NCBI GenBank assembly: GCA_963593765.1
Contig: CAVBBU010000003.1
Location: 1 to 41,152 of the forward strand
Reading direction: 5' to 3'
From: CAVBBU01 sp963593765
GTDB taxonomy: Bacteria; Bacillota; Clostridia; Lachnospirales; Lachnospiraceae
Length of the DNA stretch: 41,152 nt
Below, piece by piece: positions 31,873-40,951 of the stretch. The position numbers and the translations under genes are program-made. The notes under the pieces are model-generated. The model was given only the letters and a program-made list of their open reading frames with translations. It was not told the origin of the DNA and did no database searches. The first letter of the stretch is position 1, and every line of letters begins with the position of its first letter.

Positions 31873-34800
31873 TTACTTATTTTCATCATTTCCATGATAT
31901 TTTATGCAAAGCATTGTAATATCATCAAATTGCTCCGCACCATCTGAAAATTCAAGTACTGCATTATATACATTTTGAAGCACTTCCTTCGGCTCTGCAT
32001 CAGGCTTTTGATTAAGTGCAGCAAGCATACGATCCGTTCCAAAAAATCCCTCAGTCTTTCCTGAGGTTGCCTCCGGAACACCATCAGTATATACAAATAA
32101 GCTATCTCCTGGATTAAGCTTAAATTCATGCTCCTTAAATACTGCTTCATCCAGTGCAGCAAGTGCTATAGAATGAGGATATATAACCAGCTCATATTCT
32201 CCACCGCTTCTGCAAACTGCAGGGTGCTCATGTCCGGCATTTGCCGCAAGTCCCTTTCCAGTTTTCAGGTCAATAATTGCAAGCCAAACAGTAACAAAGA
32301 GCTCCTGTTCATTTCCCTCGCACATCTGAGCATTAACATCTTTTAGAATTTCTGATGGAGTACCACCCATCATCGCACGAGTTTTTATCGAGGTTTTTGC
32401 CTTTGCCATAAATAGTGCAGCCGGAACTCCCTTACCTGATACATCAGCTATAACTAATACTAGATGACTATCATCTATCATAAAGAAGTCGTAGAAGTCT
32501 CCTCCGACCTCCTTTGCAGGATTCATAGATGCAAAAAGTGAAAACTCCTCGTGCGAATTAAATGTATCAAAATTCCTTGGAAGCATACTTGACTGAATGT
32601 TTGCAGCAAGCGACAGCTCCATCGAAAGTCTTTCTTCCTTTGCAGTCATCTCTTTTAGATCCTTAATATACTTTTGCAGCGAATCTGTCATATGGTTAAA
32701 TGAGGTCGCTAGGTTTCCGATCTCATCATTTGTTGTGACATTAGATCTATGCTCCAAATCACCAGCGCTTATCTGCTTAACATCATCCTCTAGCTTTTTA
32801 AGTGGATCTGAAATTTTCCTTAAAAATCTTCCTGCAAGGAGTGTAATCAAAATCAAAATAAGCGCACTAAGCGCAAGGCAGCTTTGTATTACTGTCAATA
32901 TTCCCTTTACGACAGAATTCACCACCGCATTTGTATTATCATCTATATTAGCTTTAATCGCAACTGCCGGCTCAACAGCTGACGACACAGGTGTCAGTAC
33001 GCAAAGTGTCCAATCAAGTGAGTCAATGGTTGCATAGGCAATATATTCCGCATTCTCATCTGTTCCACTTTTATATATGCCATTGCCCCCCTCTAGAATT
33101 ATTTCAGCTGCACGTCGAAGCTGTTCAGAGCGATTGTCATCAAAGATAGTACCCAAATTCTCCGAGCTTGTATCACTACTATCCTCTGCAATTATACTAC
33201 CACTAGATTCAATTAGAATTGCCTCTGACGGTTCGTTTACTCCATCATTGACCATCGATTCATTTAACGAGCTCATAAGTACATCCACGGCTATACATCC
33301 GTGAAACTCCCCTGAAGCATCAGTAAACGGAGCCACACAGGTAACTGTAAGTCCTCTGCCATACTGATCCTGATATGAGTCAGTAATCGCAAAGCCATTG
33401 GTATCCTTTCCAAGCTGATACCAATTTGCATCACGAAATTCATAATAGCCCTCGCCTACATTGTCACCTGTATCCGAATATGGATCATAGCTGATAAGAA
33501 GTCCGCTTTCTGTTCCTATATAAATTGTTGCTATATTTTCCTGCTGCTTAACAACAGGCTCGAATAAGTCAAGCATATTGCCTAAAAGCTTACATTCTTC
33601 CCTGACATCATCATACTTTATTTGCTCGTTTGCCAGTGTTCTTTGCATAACCCAAACGCCTGCATTTTCCTTTTTAGGAACATCTACTTCCTTGTCAGGA
33701 TAGTAATCCTTATCCGTATATAGAGAATGGGCATATGAAGCAGCATATAATATCGAATCCGAATATGCACTCATCTTCTGCTCTGCAAGAAGTGCCTTAT
33801 CAGTCACTTGATTCGTCATATTCTTTTCTAGTTCCTTCATGATCGCCTGCATGCTTGATTCAGATGCCTCAGAGCCTAGCTTCGTAGAATTTGCAACTGC
33901 AGTAACGCGAATATAATGAATCGAGGTAAGACAAATTATTGTAGAAAAAATCAATGCGAACAGCGAAAAATAAATCGTTGTAGATACCATTCTCCTGGCA
34001 ACAGATATATACTTAACCTTTTTCCCTCGTTCATCTACGTAAGTGAAGGTATCTAGATCCCCGTATCCAAGATGCCCCATCACTGTATCATCAATCATAA
34101 GCGTAGCAACAATAAACAGAATGCAGCCTACGCCCTGAAATAATGTTACCCCTGTATATTCCTTATTAAAAATCATACACATAATAGGATCTGTAATAAG
34201 AGTAATGATGATTTCAGATGAAAAAATGAGTGATGTTTTTAATGCCGAAACGTACTTTTGTGCTGATAGCTGAATTACACTATATATAACACGAATAAAT
34301 ATACCTATAAAGAGTGCACTTATCCAGAAATTTGGTTCTGTAGGAAGTGCCATCGTAGCCCTGCCTAGTATACATTCAACACTCCATCCGACAAATGCAA
34401 ACAAGGCACCAAATACCATTTGCGAAAATGCCAGTGATATAGGATCTTCATCCTCGCCCATAACAGAAACACTGATAACATATGATGCAAAGAATATATC
34501 CGCAATAATCAAATACATGATATACATTGATGAAAAGAGTGCATCAGTATCTGCTCCAAACATCAAAACGAGAGCAAGCATTGCAATTACAGTAGCAATA
34601 CCTGAAAAGAAATTTATCTTTTCCCTTAGAATAAGCAGGATAGGGGTAATAAAAGCAAAATACAAGCTAATGATGCTTGCACACATCACACTATCCATAC
34701 CGCCAGAGCCCAGTAGCAAAAAGAAATTAAAGCCAGTAAGCTCAATAGCAAAAAAAGCACCTTTTTTTATCGTGGCTTTATTAAGCTTTTTTATTTTCCC

Positions 34801-34968
34801 TATCTTTATTATACCAATCAGCGCAGCTCCGATTGCATTGGTAATACAAAGAAATGAAAATGTAGATACTGAATCAGGTACATTTTTCAAAAACACATAT
34901 TGAATAGCTGCCAAAAATGTGATAAAAACTAACCCCAGCGTTGCAAGAGTCTTCTTTGATTTTAACAT
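31873..34968 (-). CDS. Fusion of a DMT/EamA transporter with a Cache-HAMP-PP2C (SpoIIE-like) phosphatase
   Basis: A 1031-residue protein. Residues 5-290 are about ten hydrophobic segments in two five-helix halves, as in EamA/DMT transporters (start LATLGLVFITFLAAIQYVFL). A helix at 330-352 follows, then an extracellular stretch (370-680) that fits a dCache sensor, a helix at 686-712, a HAMP domain (about 712-765; FLRKISDPLKKLEDDV), a coiled segment, and a PP2C-type phosphatase at 785-1026. The metal-binding Asp residues are present: GGDFYD (822-827), ADVSGKG (841-847), YTDG (960-963) and DDITM (1015-1019). It should dephosphorylate a Ser/Thr-phosphorylated anti-sigma antagonist or similar target in response to an external or transported ligand. 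AGGTAAGG precedes the ATG. Confidence 0.85.
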   Translation of the reverse strand: MLKSKKTLATLGLVFITFLAAIQYVFLKNVPDSVSTFSFLCITNAIGAALIGIIKIGKIKKLNKATIKKGAFFAIELTGFNFFLLLGSGGMDSVMCASIISLYFAFITPILLILREKINFFSGIATVIAMLALVLMFGADTDALFSSMYIMYLIIADIFFASYVISVSVMGEDEDPISLAFSQMVFGALFAFVGWSVECILGRATMALPTEPNFWISALFIGIFIRVIYSVIQLSAQKYVSALKTSLIFSSEIIITLITDPIMCMIFNKEYTGVTLFQGVGCILFIVATLMIDDTVMGHLGYGDLDTFTYVDERGKKVKYISVARRMVSTTIYFSLFALIFSTIICLTSIHYIRVTAVANSTKLGSEASESSMQAIMKELEKNMTNQVTDKALLAEQKMSAYSDSILYAASYAHSLYTDKDYYPDKEVDVPKKENAGVWVMQRTLANEQIKYDDVREECKLLGNMLDLFEPVVKQQENIATIYIGTESGLLISYDPYSDTGDNVGEGYYEFRDANWYQLGKDTNGFAITDSYQDQYGRGLTVTCVAPFTDASGEFHGCIAVDVLMSSLNESMVNDGVNEPSEAILIESSGSIIAEDSSDTSSENLGTIFDDNRSEQLRRAAEIILEGGNGIYKSGTDENAEYIAYATIDSLDWTLCVLTPVSSAVEPAVAIKANIDDNTNAVVNSVVKGILTVIQSCLALSALILILITLLAGRFLRKISDPLKKLEDDVKQISAGDLEHRSNVTTNDEIGNLATSFNHMTDSLQKYIKDLKEMTAKEERLSMELSLAANIQSSMLPRNFDTFNSHEEFSLFASMNPAKEVGGDFYDFFMIDDSHLVLVIADVSGKGVPAALFMAKAKTSIKTRAMMGGTPSEILKDVNAQMCEGNEQELFVTVWLAIIDLKTGKGLAANAGHEHPAVCRSGGEYELVIYPHSIALAALDEAVFKEHEFKLNPGDSLFVYTDGVPEATSGKTEGFFGTDRMLAALNQKPDAEPKEVLQNVYNAVLEFSDGAEQFDDITMLCIKYHGNDENK

Positions 34969-34975
34969 CGCTACC

Positions 34976-35887
34976 TTACCTTTCTGTCACTACAAACTTC
35001 CTAATCAAAAATGCCGGCATGTAATTATTTTTAATTTCTCGAAGCCCCATGATGCCAAGGTCCTCTTCCATATTTACATACTTACATTCCATTGCACACT
35101 GCTTAACTGATTCCATTCTAAGGATTTTATAAATTCCTGGGATATTCCTATCCCCTTTTTCTGCGATAGCATCATAATAATCATCACTTAGCTTCGTTCC
35201 ATAGCCAAACCCTTTTATTATACCATCAATCCTAACAACAATTCCGGATAAATTAAGCTCATCAAAGTGCTTAAGCTGGAAGTTAATCACTCTTGATTCA
35301 AGCTCAAGTGAATTTTTATCATGTGTATCCTTGTTAAGCTCTACCCACTTTTTTTCAAAGCTCCATATGTCATCTAGGTCAAGCTTCGTTATCCTCTTTA
35401 CACTTGCCCTATCTCCATATACATTCCAAAAGTGGTTTGCCTCGATTCTGCGTTTTTTTAATGCTCTTCCTGCAAGCGTTGACATCTTTTCTGTATAGAA
35501 AATATACTCCGCAAGATCCCTATCCTCTTTAATATCAAACTGCCCTGAAAATTCACTATCAAGAAAATCTGCATACTGCTTTGTAAGCGTAATAAATTTT
35601 GCCTTTTTTTGATAGCTATGGGCATCCTTTAAGATATTCTCAAACGCTCTTCTTTTATCTCCATATCCCATAGGTGCTAGGTAAACTCTAAACTCCTCAT
35701 CGCAAAGATTTTTTCTTAGCGTATAGAGCATATCATCAGCTATACAAAATGAATCTTCATATTTTTCTGATAGCGAAAGCATGCTGACAAAGGAATGTTG
35801 GCATGAGCCCTCTCCAAATTCAGACATGTATTTGTAAATGTTGTCTCTATCTAAAAGTTCAACAGGTTTAAACTCAAATCTATCCAT
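34976..35887 (-). CDS. DUF2156 domain-containing protein (phosphatidylglycerol lysyltransferase C-terminal-like)
   Basis: 303 residues. The region fits DUF2156 (GNAT-like fold, as in the aminoacyl transferase end of MprF), with the second half around YVNMEEDLGIMGLREIKNNY as in LPG-synthase C-terminal domains. No membrane helices, so it is the soluble form and its substrate is unknown. GAGGTAGG precedes the ATG at 35887. Its stop is 7 nt before the fusion gene, so both are likely on one transcript with the PHP gene. Confidence 0.75.
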   Translation of the reverse strand: MDRFEFKPVELLDRDNIYKYMSEFGEGSCQHSFVSMLSLSEKYEDSFCIADDMLYTLRKNLCDEEFRVYLAPMGYGDKRRAFENILKDAHSYQKKAKFITLTKQYADFLDSEFSGQFDIKEDRDLAEYIFYTEKMSTLAGRALKKRRIEANHFWNVYGDRASVKRITKLDLDDIWSFEKKWVELNKDTHDKNSLELESRVINFQLKHFDELNLSGIVVRIDGIIKGFGYGTKLSDDYYDAIAEKGDRNIPGIYKILRMESVKQCAMECKYVNMEEDLGIMGLREIKNNYMPAFLIRKFVVTER

Positions 35888-35983
35888 AACCTACCTCAGT
35901 TTTTCTTATGCTTAGAAAAAAAGCAGCATTAGAATTATACTATAATTTTATTATTTACTCCATAAATTATTAATACAGCTCTC

Positions 35984-36012
35984 TTGCCTTGCGATATGGT
36001 AAAAGCTATAAT
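35984..36012 (+). promoter_or_regulatory. Sigma-A promoter of the Rrf2 gene
   Basis: TTGCCT (35984-35989), a 17-base spacer and TATAAT (36007-36012), 38 bases before the start. Confidence 0.6.
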
Positions 36013-36050
36013 TTAACTAGAAGAAAATCAATTTTAATGGGAGTTAATTT

Positions 36051-36473
36051 ATGAAGATTTCTACAAAGGGACGTTATGCTCTTAGAATGTTATTAGATCT
36101 TGCCGAGCATCAAAACTGCGGAGTAATAGCATTAAAGGATATTGCTAATCGTCAGAAAATATCCAAAAAATACCTTGAGCAAATCATCCCTATATTTAAT
36201 AAATCAGGAATTTTAAAAACTGTCAGAGGCTCGCAGGGTGGCTACCAGCTTTTAGTATCTCCTGACAAATGCACTGTTGGTGACATACTTCGCTTAACCG
36301 AGGGAGCACTCTCTCCTGTTTCATATGATGACGAGCCATGCGATGAGGACTTTGCCATACTCTCCGTATGGCAGGGACTTTATGATGCTATAAATACATA
36401 CCTTGATAGCATTTCCCTGCAGGATATACTTGATAAAAGAAGCATGCTATCTGCAAGCGATTATATTATTTAA
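36051..36473 (+). CDS. Rrf2 family transcriptional regulator (CymR/IscR-like)
   Basis: 140 residues. The winged helix is clear: MKISTKGRYALRMLLDLAEH, IALKDIANRQKISKKYLEQI and VRGSQGGYQL. The ligand-sensing stretch holds only one cysteine (Cys97), whereas IscR needs three close cysteines for its iron-sulfur cluster. The architecture thus favours a CymR-type cysteine-metabolism repressor. In Bacillus CymR forms a repressor complex with CysK, and cysK lies about 1 kb downstream here. GGGAG precedes the ATG. Confidence 0.88.
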   Translation: MKISTKGRYALRMLLDLAEHQNCGVIALKDIANRQKISKKYLEQIIPIFNKSGILKTVRGSQGGYQLLVSPDKCTVGDILRLTEGALSPVSYDDEPCDEDFAILSVWQGLYDAINTYLDSISLQDILDKRSMLSASDYII

Positions 36474-36498
36474 AGCCTAGTAGCTATTTACAAGAGCT

Positions 36499-37263
36499 TT
36501 ATTTTTTCTTGTAATTTATCAGATCCTTAATCACCTCTCCTGCAATTATAAGTCCAACTACAGAAGGCACAAAGGAATTGCTTCCCGGAACCTGTCTTCT
36601 CTGCGTACATTTTCTTGCAGTTCCCGGCGGACATATGCAATGTGCCTTACAGCTGATTTTCATATCGTCTATAGGCACAAGAGGCTTCTCCTTAGAATAT
36701 ACAACCTTTAGCTTTTTTATTTTTCTTTTCTTTAGCTCTGTTCGCATAACTCTAGCAAGCGGGCAAACAGAGGTCTTGTAAATATCTGTAACCTCAAAGG
36801 CTGTAGGATCCATTTTGTTTCCTGCGCCCATGGAGCTTATGATAGGTGTTTTGCTTGCGGCTGCATGTTCCACTAGGGCTATCTTACCTGTCACTGTATC
36901 TATAGCATCGACTATATAATCATATTTTGAAAAATCAAACTGCTCTGCTGTATCAGGTGTATAAAAAGTTTTGTATGTATTAACTATAGCATTTGGATTT
37001 ATTTCAAGTATTCTTTCTCTTGCAACGTCAACCTTATATTCACCAACTGTTTTTCTGGTTGCATAAATCTGCCTATTTATATTAGTAAGACAAACCTTAT
37101 CGTCATCTATCAAATCTATAGTACCAACTCCGGATCTGACAAGTGCCTCAACTGTAAAGCCACCTACGCCACCTATACCAAAAATGGCAACTCGTGACTC
37201 CTCTAATTTTTTCATCGCCTCGCTGCCAAGCAAAAGCTCCGTTCTTGAAAACTGATTAAGCAT
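36499..37263 (-). CDS. tcdA: tRNA threonylcarbamoyladenosine dehydratase (ThiF/E1-like)
   Basis: 254 residues. The adenylation fold is visible: GIGGVGGFTVEALVRSGVGT, DDDKVCLTNINRQIYATRKT, then DAIDTVTGKIALVEHA, and MRTELKKRKIKKLKVVYSKE. TcdA makes cyclic t6A at A37 of tRNA using ATP. An alternative is another member of the HesA/MoeB/ThiF group. Convergent with the Rrf2 gene, 25 bases between stops. AGGAG precedes the ATG. Confidence 0.9.
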   Translation of the reverse strand: MLNQFSRTELLLGSEAMKKLEESRVAIFGIGGVGGFTVEALVRSGVGTIDLIDDDKVCLTNINRQIYATRKTVGEYKVDVARERILEINPNAIVNTYKTFYTPDTAEQFDFSKYDYIVDAIDTVTGKIALVEHAAASKTPIISSMGAGNKMDPTAFEVTDIYKTSVCPLARVMRTELKKRKIKKLKVVYSKEKPLVPIDDMKISCKAHCICPPGTARKCTQRRQVPGSNSFVPSVVGLIIAGEVIKDLINYKKK

Positions 37264-37335
37264 TCTTTACTCCTAAAATCATAGTAGCATTACTGCCTTA
37301 CTACGTTAAAAATATCCCTATAAATAACGCATGCT

Positions 37336-37364
37336 ATTGTATTTTTTTTGAATAACAAAGTCAA
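37336..37364 (-). promoter_or_regulatory. Sigma-A promoter of tcdA
   Basis: On the reverse strand TTGACT (37359-37364), a 17-base spacer and TACAAT (37336-37341). The spacer holds a run of eight A, which may bend the DNA. Confidence 0.65.
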
Positions 37365-37378
37365 GGCGTAGAAAATGC

Positions 37379-37406
37379 TTGACAAATAAATATATTATTG
37401 TATAAT
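37379..37406 (+). promoter_or_regulatory. Sigma-A promoter of cysK
   Basis: TTGACA (37379-37384), a 16-base spacer and TATAAT (37401-37406), a consensus promoter. It stands back to back with the tcdA promoter. Confidence 0.8.
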
Positions 37407-37407
37407 G

Positions 37408-37424
37408 CCTATTAAGTTGATAGG
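37408..37424. promoter_or_regulatory. Inverted repeat over the cysK transcription start (candidate operator)
   Basis: CCTAT and ATAGG are separated by seven bases, starting two bases after the -10 and covering the expected start. A dimeric repressor such as the nearby Rrf2 protein could bind here. The repeat is short, so a chance match is possible. Confidence 0.4.
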
Positions 37425-37455
37425 TTTAGTATGATTAAAGAGAGGAGATACAATT

Positions 37456-38385
37456 ATGAAGGTATATGATAAAATTACGGATCTTATAGGCGGCACACCG
37501 CTACTAAAGCTTACAAATTATATTAATGATAACAAGCTTGAAGCGGACATATATGGAAAGCTGGAATATTTTAATCCTGCCGGAAGTATAAAGGATAGAA
37601 TAGCTAAGGCTATGCTAGATGATGCTGAGGAAAGAGGAGTTTTAAAGTCAGGTGCTGTAATTATAGAGCCTACTAGTGGTAATACCGGTATAGGTCTTGC
37701 AGCCATTGCGGCAGCCAGAGGATATAAGATAATTCTTACAATGCCGGAAACTATGAGTGTTGAGAGAAGAAATCTTCTTAAGGCTTATGGTGCACAAATA
37801 GTTCTTACAGACGGAGCTAAGGGAATGAATGGTGCTATAGAAAAGGCTAAGGAGCTTGCAAGCGAAACTCCGGGCAGCTTTATTCCTAGTCAGTTTACTA
37901 ATATGGCAAATCCGAAAATGCATATTAAAACTACAGGCCCAGAGATATGGGAGGATACTGATGGCAAGGTAGATATATTTGTTGCAGGTGTAGGAACAGG
38001 CGGAACGTTATCTGGCGTAGGCGAATATCTAAAGAGCAAGAATCCAAATGTAAAGGTTGTTGCTGTTGAGCCTGCTGGATCTCCAGTTCTCTCAAAGGGA
38101 GTTGCAGGACCACACAAGATACAGGGCATAGGTGCTGGCTTTGTTCCAGAAACTCTAAATACCAAAATATATGATGAGATAATAACAGTTGAAAATGAAG
38201 CCGCATTTGAAACAGGAAGAGCACTTGCAAGACATGAGGGACTTCTTGTTGGAATATCATCAGGAGCTGCTGTATATGCTGCATCAGAGCTTGCAAAACG
38301 ACCAGAAAATAAAGGAAAGCTTATAGTTGCTATACTTCCGGATACTGGTGAGAGATATTTATCAACTCCTATGTTTGCCCAGTAG
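37456..38385 (+). CDS. cysK: Cysteine synthase A (O-acetylserine sulfhydrylase)
   Basis: 309 residues, normal length. Makes cysteine from O-acetylserine and sulfide. PLP motif NPAGSIKDRIAKAM with Lys46, substrate loop PTSGNTGIG, phosphate loop GTGGTLSGVGEYLK, and the later GISSGAAV and LPDTGERYLST. GAGGAG precedes the ATG. It is likely under the control of the nearby Rrf2 regulator (inference), and in Bacillus CysK itself is the CymR partner. Confidence 0.95.
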   Translation: MKVYDKITDLIGGTPLLKLTNYINDNKLEADIYGKLEYFNPAGSIKDRIAKAMLDDAEERGVLKSGAVIIEPTSGNTGIGLAAIAAARGYKIILTMPETMSVERRNLLKAYGAQIVLTDGAKGMNGAIEKAKELASETPGSFIPSQFTNMANPKMHIKTTGPEIWEDTDGKVDIFVAGVGTGGTLSGVGEYLKSKNPNVKVVAVEPAGSPVLSKGVAGPHKIQGIGAGFVPETLNTKIYDEIITVENEAAFETGRALARHEGLLVGISSGAAVYAASELAKRPENKGKLIVAILPDTGERYLSTPMFAQ

Positions 38386-38636
38386 GTTTATTTTATAGAA
38401 GCTTAATTTTCGTTTCCCATGTTAAAAATATTACTTTATTAAAATAAATAGCAGTTTGGATTTAATTTTATAAATCGTTATGAATCTTTAATAGACTTGT
38501 CGTATGATTGATTTACTAGCAAATAAAGAGTCAAACAAGAAAGAATCCTGCGAGGCAGGATTCTTTCTTGTTTCACAGAGGGCATCTCTATAATATCCCA
38601 TATGCTTAAAAACTAATTTTGGAATTGTCACCATTT
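38386..38636. other. Intergenic stretch with terminator
   Basis: About 250 A+T-rich bases between convergent cysK and gph. Apart from the 19-bp terminator stem no ORF or RNA gene is supported. Confidence 0.7.
38533..38573. terminator. Bidirectional terminator between cysK and the HAD gene
   Basis: A perfect 19-bp stem with a GAG loop; arms end in AAACAAG and CTTGTTT, with an inner ATCCTGC/GCAGGAT. It serves both convergent genes. Confidence 0.9.
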
Positions 38637-39290
38637 TTATTTTAATAATCCAAGTATCTCCTCTGGCTTATCTATAATTACATCAGCGTGATACTCCTCA
38701 AGCTCTGTCCTATCTCTATATCCCCATAAAACTCCGACAGTAAATGCACCCGCACTCTTACCCGTCTGCATATCTGTCTTAGTATCACCAAAATACAAAA
38801 CCTCATCAGGTGTTACAGAAAGCTCAGCCATAATATTAAGAAGCGGCTTTGGATCAGGCTTTAGCGGAACTCCTTCTCTCTCGCCATATACTATATCAAA
38901 AAAGTTATCGCCATAGTGAGTGCTTATATTATTATCTGCTCTATCCTGTGACTTATTTGTAAGAACAGCAAGCTTAAGTCCTCTGTCCTTTAGCTTTTTT
39001 AGAGTTTCCTTCATACCATCATATGCTACTACTCCATCATCGCAGTGCAGCTTGAAAATCTCATTATAGGTACTCGTAATCTCATCTATGCTTGCAGCTC
39101 CAGAATAATTATTAAACTTAAGTGCATTCTCAACTAGCCTTCTGGCACCATTGCCCACAAAAAGCTTTGTATGAGCTATATCTATAGGTCCAAGGCTGTA
39201 CTTTTCCATAGTAAGACTTATAGATGTTGAAAGTGCTATAAGCGTATTAAGAAGCGTTCCATCTAAGTCAAATACACATGCCTTTATCAT
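38637..39290 (-). CDS. gph: HAD family phosphatase (phosphoglycolate phosphatase-like)
   Basis: 217 residues. The HAD motifs are all visible: I FDLDGTLLNT (residues 7-16), II LAVLTNKS, III KPDPKPLL and IV YFGDTKTDM. The cap is helical, as in Gph/PGP proteins. The preferred substrate could be phosphoglycolate or pyrophosphate; this is not resolved here. Follows putP by 14 nt, so it is cotranscribed with it. Confidence 0.8.
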   Translation of the reverse strand: MIKACVFDLDGTLLNTLIALSTSISLTMEKYSLGPIDIAHTKLFVGNGARRLVENALKFNNYSGAASIDEITSTYNEIFKLHCDDGVVAYDGMKETLKKLKDRGLKLAVLTNKSQDRADNNISTHYGDNFFDIVYGEREGVPLKPDPKPLLNIMAELSVTPDEVLYFGDTKTDMQTGKSAGAFTVGVLWGYRDRTELEEYHADVIIDKPEEILGLLK

Positions 39291-39304
39291 ATTTATTTCC
39301 CCAC

Positions 39305-40852
39305 TTAATTAATCTCTTCCTTTGCCTTTTCAAATTCCTCTAGCATCTTTGCGCTTGGCTTAGGTGTAGCAAGGCTTACTACAACCATGGCTATAAGCCC
39401 CATAGCAAATCCAACTACAAGTGAGTAAAGTCCGGTTACAGCTGCGAGTGTCTGACCTGACACCAGCGGAATATAATCCCAAAGTATAACAGTAAGTCCT
39501 CCGCATACCATACCAGCTATAGCACCCTCTCTGTTACTTCTATTCCAGAAAAGTGAGAGAACAACTACCGGTCCAAAGGTAGCACCAAAGCCTGCCCATG
39601 CGTTAGATACAAGTCCCATAATAGAGCTGTTTGGATTAAGTGCAATTACATAAGCAATCACGGCAACTAGAACAACTGTAAGCCTTGACAGATTTAGCAC
39701 CTTCTCATCTGATGCCTTTGTATTTATCACGCCCTTATATATATCCTCAGAAGCTGCTGATGCTGTAACAAGAAGCTGTGAATCAGCTGTTGACATTATT
39801 GCCGCTAAAACTCCGCTTAAGAATATACCAGCTATAAACGGAAGGCTATACTGTGATGTGAAAAGCTTAAGTATTATCTGTATGAATACATTTTCCACTG
39901 TACCGCTTCCGCCTTCACCAAGAATAGTCGGCATAAGATATGCTCTTCCAACTACTCCAACAAAGCAAGCCATAAAAAGTGATATAAATACCCAAACTAT
40001 ACCTATAGCCTTAGACTTATTAAGCTCCTTCTCAGATGATACTGCCATAAATCTTGTAAGTATATGCGGCATACCGCAGTATCCAAGCCCCCATGCAAGA
40101 TTAGAAATAATAGTTACTGCAGATATTCTGCTTCCGGCATCCTCTGCAATATTTAAAAAGCTTCCTGCTCCTCCTAAAACCTCGCTTTGATTAAGAAGGT
40201 TCGTTAGCTCGCCCGGGGCAATGCTTAGATATGCAATGACAGGAACAAGAAATAATCCTGCAAGCATTATAAGACCTTGGAAAAAGTCTGTTAGACATAC
40301 TGCCATAAATCCGCCAAGGAATGTATATATAAGAATAACTGCTGCACCTACAGTAAGTGCTATCCTGTAATCAACTCCAAATACTACATTAATAAGCTTT
40401 CCTCCAGATGCAAATGCCGAGGCTGTATATACTAAAAAGAAAATAACTATAAATACTGATGAAACAGTTAAAAGTATTTTTTTATCATCATGAAATCTAT
40501 TCTCAAAATATGCTGGCAGAGTCAAAGAATTATTTGCAACAATAGTATATCTTCTTAATCTGCTTGCAATGCATACCCAGTTAATAACTGTTCCTATAAA
40601 TAGTCCTATAGCTATCCACGCCTCACCTATTCCATATGCATATATAGCACCAGGAAGTCCCATAAGAAGCCATCCGCTCATATCTGATGCCTGTGCACTT
40701 AGTGCAGCTACCCAACCATTAAGTCCTCTTCCTCCAAGGAAAAAGTCCTCGGTGCTTTTTGTCGTCTTAGAATACTTAGCTCCTATATATATCATTCCAA
40801 TTAGATAGCTTACAAATGCGATAAGTATCCATATAACTGATTTTAATTCCAT
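39305..40852 (-). CDS. putP: Sodium/proline symporter PutP (SSS family)
   Basis: 515 residues, about 13 hydrophobic segments. Start VIWILIAFVSYLIGMIYIGA, with the family FFLGGRGLNGWVAALSAQAS and DMSGWLLMGLPGAIYAYG segments. Other SSS signatures are FLGGFMAVCLTDFFQGLIML, GYCGMPHILTRFMAV and AAIMSTADSQLLVTASAASE. Imports proline with sodium. AGGAG precedes the ATG. Confidence 0.93.
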   Translation of the reverse strand: MELKSVIWILIAFVSYLIGMIYIGAKYSKTTKSTEDFFLGGRGLNGWVAALSAQASDMSGWLLMGLPGAIYAYGIGEAWIAIGLFIGTVINWVCIASRLRRYTIVANNSLTLPAYFENRFHDDKKILLTVSSVFIVIFFLVYTASAFASGGKLINVVFGVDYRIALTVGAAVILIYTFLGGFMAVCLTDFFQGLIMLAGLFLVPVIAYLSIAPGELTNLLNQSEVLGGAGSFLNIAEDAGSRISAVTIISNLAWGLGYCGMPHILTRFMAVSSEKELNKSKAIGIVWVFISLFMACFVGVVGRAYLMPTILGEGGSGTVENVFIQIILKLFTSQYSLPFIAGIFLSGVLAAIMSTADSQLLVTASAASEDIYKGVINTKASDEKVLNLSRLTVVLVAVIAYVIALNPNSSIMGLVSNAWAGFGATFGPVVVLSLFWNRSNREGAIAGMVCGGLTVILWDYIPLVSGQTLAAVTGLYSLVVGFAMGLIAMVVVSLATPKPSAKMLEEFEKAKEEIN

Positions 40853-40909
40853 ATTAAAGCTCCTTTTATATTTTTACTTCATAGGACATACTTGCTATGA
40901 AATAAGAAA

Positions 40910-40932
40910 ACGGCACCCATTTAGGATGCCGT
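40910..40932 (-). terminator. Terminator of the lysine-repeat protein gene
   Basis: On the reverse strand ACGGCA and TGCCGT pair, with GG/CC inside, and the T-rich TTTTCTTATTT follows. Confidence 0.75.
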
Positions 40933-40951
40933 CATCACTATCTAAATTAAA

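Noticed and set aside
31873..34968. The transporter-phosphatase ORF considered as two fused genes from a sequencing error
   Set aside because: The frame is open over 1031 codons, domain order is sensible, the linker helices are present and no internal Shine-Dalgarno with a start was obvious between the parts.
36051..36473. Rrf2 gene called IscR
   Set aside because: Only one cysteine lies in the cluster-binding segment and no iron-sulfur assembly genes follow.
37518..38296. Several antisense open frames opposite cysK
   Set aside because: Shadows of a fully supported cysteine synthase gene without ribosome binding sites.
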